Below are positions 46,103 to 53,055 of a DNA stretch of 53,055 nucleotides, in pieces. Source of the DNA: Gammaproteobacteria bacterium (GTDB taxonomy: Bacteria > Pseudomonadota > Gammaproteobacteria > DAOVJZ01); the NCBI GenBank assembly GCA_029882995.1, contig JAOUJV010000006.1, forward strand, positions 1 through 53,055. The letters run 5' to 3'. A program made the position numbers and the translations under genes. Position 1 is the stretch's first letter; every line of letters begins with the position of its first letter. Below the pieces are notes generated by a model, which did no database searches, was not told the origin of the DNA, and was given only the letters and a program-made list of their open reading frames with translations.

Positions 46103-46879
46103 ATGGACTATAGTAGCGCTCAGATCGGTGCATGGGTTGGTACATTGTTTTGGCCTTTTTGTCGTATTGCAGCACTGATGAGTGTTTCCCCTATTCTGGG
46201 TATGAAACTGATTCCGGCTCGTATAAGAGTTGTACTGGCAATCATGATCACCATGGTGGTTGCACCCTTGATTCCGTCAGTACCTCAGGTCGATGTGCTC
46301 AGTCCGGATGGTATCCTGATTATTATCCAGCAAGTCCTGATTGGTTTGTCCATGGGCTTTGTATTACAGATGGTGTTTGGTGTATTTACATTAGGTGGTC
46401 AGGTAATTGCCATGAGTATGGCGCTCGGGTTTGCATCCATGAATGATCCCATCTCCGGTATTTCAGTTCCCACCGTTTCACAGTTATTTACCATTCTGGT
46501 GACATTAACTTTTCTTGCCTTCAATGGACACCTGATTGCGATTGAGGTGATTGCAGACAGTTTCCGTACCTTGCCCATAGGTACAACAGGTCTGGCATTA
46601 AGCAGTATCCATGATTTGATCTCATGGGCGAGTTATATGTTCATTGGAGCTGTATTAATTTCATTGCCGGCAATTGCCTCCATGCTTGTTATTAATCTGG
46701 GTTTTGGCATCATGACGCGTTCTGCTCCCCAGCTTAATATTTTTGTTGTTGGTTTCCCTGTCATTATTACCATGGGATTTGTTGTTATTGTTCTGACACT
46801 ACCTTCCATTTCTGCTCATTTAACCAGTATGACTGACAGCGGATTTGAATTGATGCGCAGTCTGGCCAGAGGAGGATAA
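46103..46879 (+). CDS. fliR: FliR, flagellar export gate protein
   Basis: FliR is the single-copy subunit of the FliPQR gate. From ATG 46103 it has 259 residues and starts MDYSSAQIGAWVGTLFWP, as in other FliR proteins (usually 255-265). Family segments LGMKLIPARIRVVLAIMI, FGVFTLGGQVIAMSMALGFA and the C-terminal hydrophobic region are present. The frame is open upstream through the MITE-like element to a TTG at 45920, adding about 61 residues with a hydrophobic stretch, but no good start supports it. The ATG has no clear Shine-Dalgarno, because the insertion separates it from fliQ. Confidence 0.94.
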   Translation: MDYSSAQIGAWVGTLFWPFCRIAALMSVSPILGMKLIPARIRVVLAIMITMVVAPLIPSVPQVDVLSPDGILIIIQQVLIGLSMGFVLQMVFGVFTLGGQVIAMSMALGFASMNDPISGISVPTVSQLFTILVTLTFLAFNGHLIAIEVIADSFRTLPIGTTGLALSSIHDLISWASYMFIGAVLISLPAIASMLVINLGFGIMTRSAPQLNIFVVGFPVIITMGFVVIVLTLPSISAHLTSMTDSGFELMRSLARGG

Positions 46880-46882
46880 CGT

Positions 46883-48031
46883 ATGGCTGAGTCAGATGCA
46901 CAGGAACGGACAGAAGAACCCACGGCGAAACGGTTAAGTGATGCGCGAGAAAAAGGGCAAATTGCCCGTTCGCGTGAAATGAACACCATGTTGATTCTGT
47001 TGGCGGGCGGTGTTGGTATGATGATGATGGGCAGTTATCTGGTGAGTGGTGTTGCAGACATCATGTCAGGCATTTTTCAGATAACACGTACCGAGATATT
47101 TGACACCAACAGTCCTATGAATCTTTTTGCAAAAGCAATTGCAGATTCAGTCGGTGTTTTAACGCCTTTGTTTATTCTATTGTTTATTGTCGCGCTGGTG
47201 GCACCAATGCTACTTGGTGGTTTCTCGTTCAGTCCGCAGTCAATTGCTTTTAAATGGGAAAAACTGGATCCCATCAAGGGGATGGGTAAGTTATTTGCCA
47301 TGCGCTCCTTGATGGAACTGGCAAAGGCGTTAGGGAAATTTTTATTGATCGGTTCGGTAGCCAGTGGGGTGTTATGGTTTTATTTTGAAGATTTTCTGGT
47401 TATAGGAAATCAGGATATAAAGCCGGCGCTTGCACAGACAATGGACATACTGGGCTGGTCATTTATTTTTATCAGTGCCTCATTAATAGTGATTGCTGCT
47501 ATTGATGTGCCGTTTCAGTTATGGGATCACAGCCGTCAATTAAAAATGACCAAGCAGGAAGTGAAGGATGAATACAAGCAGACGGATGGTAGCCCGGAAG
47601 TAAAATCCCGAGCACGCCAGTTGCAGCGTGAAATGGCTGAGCGCCGCATGATGGCAGAAGTACCCAAGGCCGATGTCGTGATCACCAACCCGACGCATTA
47701 TGCGATTGCCCTGCGTTATGATCAGGCCAGAATGGATGCACCAGTTGTGGTTGCCAAGGGTGCTGATCTTGTTGCCGCCAAGATTCGTGAAATTGCAAAT
47801 GCCAATGATATTGCGATAGTTTCTTCTCCTGTACTGGCGCGCGCCATTTATTTCACAACAGAAATAAACAAGATGATTCCGGAAAGTCTGTATCTGGCAG
47901 TTGCACAGGTACTGGCCTACGTATTCCAGTTGCGTGGTCGCCGTCGCAAGGGCCATATAAATGATAAACCCATAAACATGTCTGATGTTCCGGTACCGGA
48001 AGATTTCAGGTATGACGAAGAGCAGGAATAA
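46883..48031 (+). CDS. flhB: FlhB, export switch protein
   Basis: FlhB is the membrane protein that switches export from hook to filament proteins after contact with FliK. The N-terminus QERTEEPTAKRLSDAREKGQ, four TM segments, and the cytoplasmic autocleavage site NPTH (Asn269-Pro270) are all present. At 382 residues it is of normal length. It starts three bases after the fliR stop, with GGAGG just before the ATG. Confidence 0.97.
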   Translation: MAESDAQERTEEPTAKRLSDAREKGQIARSREMNTMLILLAGGVGMMMMGSYLVSGVADIMSGIFQITRTEIFDTNSPMNLFAKAIADSVGVLTPLFILLFIVALVAPMLLGGFSFSPQSIAFKWEKLDPIKGMGKLFAMRSLMELAKALGKFLLIGSVASGVLWFYFEDFLVIGNQDIKPALAQTMDILGWSFIFISASLIVIAAIDVPFQLWDHSRQLKMTKQEVKDEYKQTDGSPEVKSRARQLQREMAERRMMAEVPKADVVITNPTHYAIALRYDQARMDAPVVVAKGADLVAAKIREIANANDIAIVSSPVLARAIYFTTEINKMIPESLYLAVAQVLAYVFQLRGRRRKGHINDKPINMSDVPVPEDFRYDEEQE

Positions 48032-48034
48032 TTT

Positions 48035-50119
48035 ATGGAACAGGCAGGCGCATTAAATATTAGAGAGTTGACCCGTAACGGCATGGGCACGCCGGTGCTG
48101 ATGGTCATGATGTTGTCGATGATGGTGTTGCCATTACCGACCATCATGCTGGATATGTTATTTACCTTTAATATTTCACTTGCGATGGTTGTAATTCTTG
48201 CCGGCATTTATTCCAGAAAGCCGCTCGATTTTGCCGCATTTCCAACCGTACTTTTGATTGCAACCTTGTTAAGACTTGGACTTAACGTGGCCTCTACCCG
48301 TGTTGTATTACTGAATGGACATACCGGAACGGATGCAGCTGGTCAGGTGATCAAGGCATTTGGTGAGTTTGTGGTTGGTGGCAATTATACGGTTGGTCTG
48401 GTTGTCTTTATTATTCTCGTCATTATTAACTTTGTGGTGGTTACCAAGGGTGCCGGACGCGTTTCTGAAGTCAGTGCAAGATTTACACTTGATGCAATGC
48501 CGGGTAAACAAATGGCAATTGATGCTGATCTGAATGCCGGTATTATTAATCAGGATGAGGCAAGGGAACGTCGTGAGGAAATCATGCGTGAAGCAGATTT
48601 CTACGGAGCGATGGATGGTGCCAGCAAATTTGTACGCGGTGATGCCATTGCCGGTATTCTGATCCTCATCATTAATATAGTTGGTGGTCTATCAATCGGC
48701 ATTATTCAGCATGATATGGCATTTTCTGATGCCATGCGTAACTATACCTTGTTAACGATTGGTGATGGTCTGGTTGCACAAATCCCATCACTGGTCTTGT
48801 CCAGTGCGGCGGCAATCATGGTAACGCGCATATCTTCGGCACAAGATATGGGCAGTCAGATTTTGCACCAGCTTTTTGCTGATCCACGTTCGTTGGCTGT
48901 GACATCCGCTGTTCTAGGTGCAATCGGATTAATACCCGGTATGCCCAATTTTGCTTTTTTGTTACTGGCAACGATTGGCGGTTCATCTGCATGGTACATG
49001 ATGCAGAGACAACGTGTTCCCGAGATAGTGGTGCAACCTAAAGAGGAAGCTCCTGCACCAGAGTCGGTCGATCTCGGTTGGGATGATGTTGTCCCGGTGG
49101 ATCCGATTGGTCTTGAAGTCGGTTATCGTCTAATACCGCTGGTAGACAAGACACAGGGTGGTCAACTGATGGGACGTATAAAAGGGATACGTCGCAAACT
49201 GACACAGGAACTGGGCTTCCTGATTTCACCGGTTCATATTCGTGACAATCTTGATCTACCTCCCAGCACATATCGTATTTCATTAATGGGTGTGCCGGTG
49301 GGTGAAACCGAGGTACATCCGGAACGTGAACTGGCGATCAATCCCGGACAGGTATTTGGTGAACTGGCAGGGATAAGGACAGTGGATCCGGCCTTTGGCT
49401 TGAAAGCTATCTGGATTGAAGCCGATCAACGTGAACAGGCACAGACACTGGGTTATACCGTAGTGGATGCCAGCACCGTTATTGCAACTCACCTGAGTCA
49501 GGTTATTCAAACCCATGCACATGAATTGTTAGGGCGTGAGGATGTACAGCAGTTACTGGATAATCTGGCCAAGAGTAGTCCCAAGCTGGTGGAATCACTG
49601 GTGCCCGAAGCCTTGCCGCTGGGTGTGATTGTGAAAGTCCTTCAAAACCTGCTGGAAGAAAATATACCTATTCGTGATATTCGGAGCATAGCCGAAACAC
49701 TGGCGGATTATGCGCCCAGTAGTCACGATCCTGACATGTTGACCAATGTTGTACGTGCGGCCATATCACGTTCAATTGTTCAGCAAATCAATGGGATGGA
49801 ACCGGAATTACCCATTATCACGCTAGATCCAGCTTTGGAACAGATATTGCAAGACTCTATTCAAATGCCCGGTGGCGGCGGTTTTGAACCGGGGCTGGCA
49901 GAGCGTTTGTTGAGGTCATTGAGCGAGGCTGTTCAGCAACAGGAAACAGCGGGGCAAGTGGCTGTGTTGGTGGTATCTGCACCAATCAGAACATTGTTGG
50001 CCAGATTTGCTCGAGGAAAAATTCCGAGCCTGCATGTGCTCTCTTTTAATGAGATACCGGATAACAGACAAATACGAATTGTGGCAACTATTTCGAATAA
50101 TGGACAAATCAACCAATAG
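48035..50119 (+). CDS. flhA: FlhA, flagellar export gate protein
   Basis: A 694-residue protein with about eight N-terminal TM segments and a large cytoplasmic domain that docks chaperone-substrate complexes. Signatures include TVLLIATLLRLGLNVASTRV, the FHIPEP-type loop MPGKQMAIDADLNAGIINQD, and DFYGAMDGASKFVRGDAIAG. The C-terminus has the usual PSLHVLSFNEIP segment. It is three bases after flhB. Nothing unusual is seen. Confidence 0.98.
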   Translation: MEQAGALNIRELTRNGMGTPVLMVMMLSMMVLPLPTIMLDMLFTFNISLAMVVILAGIYSRKPLDFAAFPTVLLIATLLRLGLNVASTRVVLLNGHTGTDAAGQVIKAFGEFVVGGNYTVGLVVFIILVIINFVVVTKGAGRVSEVSARFTLDAMPGKQMAIDADLNAGIINQDEARERREEIMREADFYGAMDGASKFVRGDAIAGILILIINIVGGLSIGIIQHDMAFSDAMRNYTLLTIGDGLVAQIPSLVLSSAAAIMVTRISSAQDMGSQILHQLFADPRSLAVTSAVLGAIGLIPGMPNFAFLLLATIGGSSAWYMMQRQRVPEIVVQPKEEAPAPESVDLGWDDVVPVDPIGLEVGYRLIPLVDKTQGGQLMGRIKGIRRKLTQELGFLISPVHIRDNLDLPPSTYRISLMGVPVGETEVHPERELAINPGQVFGELAGIRTVDPAFGLKAIWIEADQREQAQTLGYTVVDASTVIATHLSQVIQTHAHELLGREDVQQLLDNLAKSSPKLVESLVPEALPLGVIVKVLQNLLEENIPIRDIRSIAETLADYAPSSHDPDMLTNVVRAAISRSIVQQINGMEPELPIITLDPALEQILQDSIQMPGGGGFEPGLAERLLRSLSEAVQQQETAGQVAVLVVSAPIRTLLARFARGKIPSLHVLSFNEIPDNRQIRIVATISNNGQINQ

Positions 50120-50146
50120 ACCGATGTCGAGAGAGGAGATCGGAAA

Positions 50147-51388
50147 ATGAAAATCAAACGTTTTTTTGCTGAAGATGTACGTAAAGCCATTAATAAGGTA
50201 CGCAATGATCTTGGACCTGATGCCGTGATCTTATCCAATCGACAGGTTAAAGGAGGCATCGAAATTGTTGCCGCCATTGATTATGACGAATCATTATTGT
50301 TCGCGGAAACCAGCACCGGCTATGAACAAGAGGTAACAGAGGAAGACATTGCCAGTTCCTCAAGAGAAGTGGTGGCTGAAAATCACACATATTCCAGAGA
50401 GCAAAAAAAGAGGCAGCCTGATATTGAATGGTCTCAGGAGCCGACGCTGGTTGAAATGCGGGGTGAACTGCAAAGCTTGCGCGGCATGCTGGAAAATCAG
50501 CTGTCAGGTTTGGCATGGGGTGATTTTTCACGTCGCAATCCGTTACATGCGCGTATGCTGGGCATGTTCAATGCCATGGGTATTACCCCGGATCTGGCAA
50601 AACTCATTGCACAAGAGGCGTTGTCTATTTCAGATCAGGGAAATGATTTTACCTATGTCTGGCGTAATGCGCTTGGGATATTGGCAAGCCAGATACCGGT
50701 AGCCGATGATGACATCATTAATCATGGTGGGGTCTTTGCCATGGTGGGGGCGACTGGTGTAGGCAAAACCACCATTATTGCCAAACTGGCTGCCCGGTTT
50801 GCATTGCGCCACGGTACTCAGCACCTGGCACTGGTCACACTGGATAATTACCGTATTGGCGCACATGATCAATTGCGCACTTATGGACGGATTATTGGTG
50901 TCCCTGTGCATGTTGCATCGGATACCGCCAGTCTGACTCAAACGCTAAAAGACCTTTCTGACAAGCGTCTGGTGTTGATCGATACATCAGGAATGAGTCA
51001 GCGTGATATACGTCTTAATGAACAATTGTCCACAATTCATGACAGCAGTCCGAAGATAAAACCGTATCTGATTATATCGGCTACGACCCAGTATTCTGGT
51101 CTGGAAGAGATAGTTCGTGCCTGGCGGGACATAGAATTAGCCGGATGTATGATTACAAAACTCGATGAATCGACTAATCTTGGTAGTGCGGTCTCGATTG
51201 CAATCAAGCACAACCTGCCGATTGCATTTTTAGGAGATGGTCAGCGTGTTCCGGAAGATATACATATTGCCCGTTCAGCTAACCTGACCAACCGTTGTGT
51301 GACTATAATGAAAAATTCAGGACAATTACCTGATAAGGAAAGTATGGCAGAGGTGTTTGGGGGAATTGCGGCCAATGCTTATGAGTAA
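50147..51388 (+). CDS. flhF: FlhF, SRP-type GTPase for polar flagellum placement
   Basis: FlhF places the flagellum at the cell pole. The 413-residue product has the FlhF N-terminus (MKIKRFFAEDVRKAINKVRN, then DLGPDAVILSNRQVKGGIE), a basic linker, and the SRP-GTPase domain: P-loop VGATGVGKTTIIAKLA (about residues 198-213), DNYRIGAHDQLRTYGRI, LIDTSGMSQRD and TKLDESTNLG. Its presence with fleN points to a polar flagellum. The SD AGAGGAG lies between short complementary arms (CCGAT and ATCGG). Confidence 0.97.
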   Translation: MKIKRFFAEDVRKAINKVRNDLGPDAVILSNRQVKGGIEIVAAIDYDESLLFAETSTGYEQEVTEEDIASSSREVVAENHTYSREQKKRQPDIEWSQEPTLVEMRGELQSLRGMLENQLSGLAWGDFSRRNPLHARMLGMFNAMGITPDLAKLIAQEALSISDQGNDFTYVWRNALGILASQIPVADDDIINHGGVFAMVGATGVGKTTIIAKLAARFALRHGTQHLALVTLDNYRIGAHDQLRTYGRIIGVPVHVASDTASLTQTLKDLSDKRLVLIDTSGMSQRDIRLNEQLSTIHDSSPKIKPYLIISATTQYSGLEEIVRAWRDIELAGCMITKLDESTNLGSAVSIAIKHNLPIAFLGDGQRVPEDIHIARSANLTNRCVTIMKNSGQLPDKESMAEVFGGIAANAYE

Positions 51389-52265
51389 TGTGCAGTTTAC
51401 AGATCAAGCGAGTGGACTAAGAAGAATGACAGAACCCCGTCCGGTAAGAGTGATTGCAATAGCAAGCGGCAAAGGCGGCGTTGGTAAAACCAATGTGTCC
51501 GTTAATCTTGCTGTTGCAATGGCGCAAAGCGGTAAAGAGGTCTTGTTAATGGATGCTGATATGGGACTGGCAAACGTGGATGTTTTGCTTGGTTTGCGTC
51601 CAGCCTACAACTTGTCACATGTGATGAAAGGCGAACGGACACTGGAAGAAATCATTGTTACTGGCCCGGCTGGTGTCCAGATTATTCCGGCGTCTTCCGG
51701 TTACCGGGAAATGAGTAATATGAATGAAGCTGAATGTGCAGGGTTAATTCGTGCATTCAGCGAGTTGAGTAACAGCCTGGATGTGCTAATTATAGATAAT
51801 GCGGCGGGGATTGCGGAGAGTGTGACCAGTTTTTCCCGGGCCGCGCAGGAGGTTATTGTCGTGGTCTGTAATGAACCGGCCTCGATCACGGATGCATATG
51901 CCTTAATAAAGGTATTGAATACAGAATATGGCGTACAGCGTTTACATGTTCTCGCGAACATGGCTGACAGCATTCAAGAGGGGCGGGAATTGTTTAGTAA
52001 ATTGACCAAAGTGACCGATCGGTTTCTGGATGTAACCCTGGATTTTATGGGTTATATCCCGTATGACGATCAGCTGAAAAAGGCGGTTCAAAAGCAGGAA
52101 GCGGTCGTCAGTAGTTTTTCCCGTAGTAAATCAGCAACGGCTTTCAAGAATCTTGTAAAGAAAACCGACAGTTGGCCGATGCCTTCTAGTGCGGGGGGTC
52201 ATCTCGAGTTTTTTGTCGAGAGGCTAATTCAGGCAAGCCATAACAAAATTATGGCGTCAATATGA
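51381..52265 (+). CDS. fleN: FleN/FlhG, MinD-like ATPase controlling flagellar number
   Basis: A ParA/MinD-type ATPase that limits the number of polar flagella and antagonises FleQ in Pseudomonas. The deviant Walker A GKGGVGKT is at residues 30-37, with LLMDADMGLANVDVLLGLRP next. The C-terminus has a helix that may bind the membrane. The frame is open to TTG 51357; I choose ATG 51381 (MSNVQFTDQASGLRRM, a typical FleN start). It overlaps the end of flhF by eight bases. Length is about 294 residues. Confidence 0.96.
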   Translation: MSNVQFTDQASGLRRMTEPRPVRVIAIASGKGGVGKTNVSVNLAVAMAQSGKEVLLMDADMGLANVDVLLGLRPAYNLSHVMKGERTLEEIIVTGPAGVQIIPASSGYREMSNMNEAECAGLIRAFSELSNSLDVLIIDNAAGIAESVTSFSRAAQEVIVVVCNEPASITDAYALIKVLNTEYGVQRLHVLANMADSIQEGRELFSKLTKVTDRFLDVTLDFMGYIPYDDQLKKAVQKQEAVVSSFSRSKSATAFKNLVKKTDSWPMPSSAGGHLEFFVERLIQASHNKIMASI

Positions 52266-52277
52266 GTGGTTTGACCA

Positions 52278-52994
52278 ATGAATCAGGCTATGCAACCGGA
52301 TTATAAAGATGAATTAATCGCGCTTCATGCGCCACTGGTAAAACGTATTGCTTATCATTTGATGAGCAGATTACCACCCAGTGTACAACCTGATGATCTT
52401 ATTCAGGCGGGGATGATGGGGTTACTGGAAGCAACAAGGAACTACGATGCTTCACAGGGAGCCAGTTTTGAGACTTATGCAGGTATTCGCATTCGCGGTG
52501 CCATGCTTGATGAAATTCGCAAGAATGACTGGGTGCCACGCTCGGTTCATCGCAAGGCAAGACAGATTGCCGAAGCGGTACGCAAAATCGAAAATGAACA
52601 TGGTCGTGATGCACGTGACCACGAAGTGGCCGATGCATTGGAACTCACTATTGAGGAATATCATCGCCTTCTGCAAGAAGCGAGTTGCCACAAGATTTTT
52701 AGTATTGAGGATTTTGTTGAAGACGGAAATGAAATTGGCGATAACATTCCTGATCACAATAATCCAGGACCTTTTGAGGGTCTGCAAAAAGATGATTTTA
52801 AACGCTGTCTGGCTGAAGCTATTTCAGGTTTGCCTGAAAGAGAACGTCTGGTCATGGCCTTATATTATGAAGAAGAACTTAACCTGCGCGAGATCGGTAG
52901 CATTATTGGAGTGAGTGAATCTCGCGTTAGCCAGATTCATAGTCAGGCCCTGATCCGTCTTCAGGCAAGAATGCGTTCCTGGAGAAAAGTGTAG
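52278..52994 (+). CDS. fliA: FliA, sigma-28 factor for late flagellar genes
   Basis: A 238-residue sigma factor that directs transcription of fliC, flgK and other late genes. Region 2 (LIQAGMMGLLEATRNYDASQ, then GASFETYAGIRIRGAMLDEI) and the region 4 helix-turn-helix (YYEEELNLREIGSIIGVSES, RVSQIHSQAL) are clear. Its consensus sites are present before fliC and flgK in this window. The anti-sigma factor FlgM is not in the window. It is normally followed by cheY. Confidence 0.97.
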   Translation: MNQAMQPDYKDELIALHAPLVKRIAYHLMSRLPPSVQPDDLIQAGMMGLLEATRNYDASQGASFETYAGIRIRGAMLDEIRKNDWVPRSVHRKARQIAEAVRKIENEHGRDARDHEVADALELTIEEYHRLLQEASCHKIFSIEDFVEDGNEIGDNIPDHNNPGPFEGLQKDDFKRCLAEAISGLPERERLVMALYYEEELNLREIGSIIGVSESRVSQIHSQALIRLQARMRSWRKV

Positions 52995-53042
52995 TTATTT
53001 ATTATATGGAATGCTGTTGTCAGGGAAATTCCGGAGGTAATT

Positions 53043-53055
53043 TTGGATCATAATA
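53043..53055 (+). CDS. Possible start of cheY (only first codons)
   Basis: A strong GGAGGT ribosome-binding site lies just before a TTG at 53043 that begins M-D-H-N. Gammaproteobacterial CheY proteins in this position often begin M-D-[K/H]-N. Only 13 bases are in the window, so this is a guess from context. Confidence 0.3.

Overview
The window is almost entirely a polar-type flagellar gene cluster, all on the + strand, from a gammaproteobacterium of moderate to low GC. The evidence is the FleQ/FleS/FleR sigma-54 regulators, the FlhF-FleN-FliA block after flhA, an intact fliE-to-fliR run, a FlgJ with a fused glucosaminidase domain, and FlgH/FlgI as L- and P-ring proteins. I cannot assign a genus. 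A probable cheY start at the right edge suggests that chemotaxis genes follow.

Layout: (1) 1-11467, flgB (3' end) to flgL, covering rod, hook, L/P rings, rod cap/muramidase and hook-filament junction. (2) 11600-21055, an AT-rich island with two glycosyltransferase-methyltransferase fusions of the SPINDLY/OGT (GT41) plus FkbM type, a sugar C-methyltransferase fused to a PLP aminotransferase, and a free SAM methyltransferase. It lies directly before flagellin, so its likely job is glycosylating and methylating the filament. (3) 21202-27465, fliC, flaG, fliD, fliS, a fliT-like gene and an atypical PilZ gene. (4) 27466-30306, a self-contained unit for a secreted HAF-repeat/PKD protein with a near-perfect CRP-type site upstream and a strong terminator downstream. 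(5) 30402-34771, the fleQ, fleS and fleR regulators. (6) 34802-50119, fliE to flhA, covering the MS ring, switch, ATPase complex, hook-length control and export gate. (7) 50147-52994, flhF, fleN/flhG and fliA.

Regulation can be read from the sequence. A sigma-70-like promoter precedes fleQ. Sigma-54 (-24/-12) elements precede fleS, fliE (inside the fleR 3' end), fliK, fliL and fliD. Sigma-28 elements precede fliC (TAAAGGAT-N11-GCCGATAG) and flgK (inside the flgJ 3' end), with a weaker one before fliS. This fits a FleQ -> FleSR -> FliA hierarchy. The regions upstream of fleQ and fliL share several ordered motifs that may be an undescribed regulatory module.

The main points of interest are: the flagellin-modification island with its unusual fusions; a homologous insert shared by FlgK and FlgL; a MITE-like inverted-repeat element between fliQ and fliR that removes normal spacing and extends the fliR frame; two further kinds of palindromic repeat (4628-4722 and 31966-31986); and the HAF/PKD cargo gene inside the cluster.
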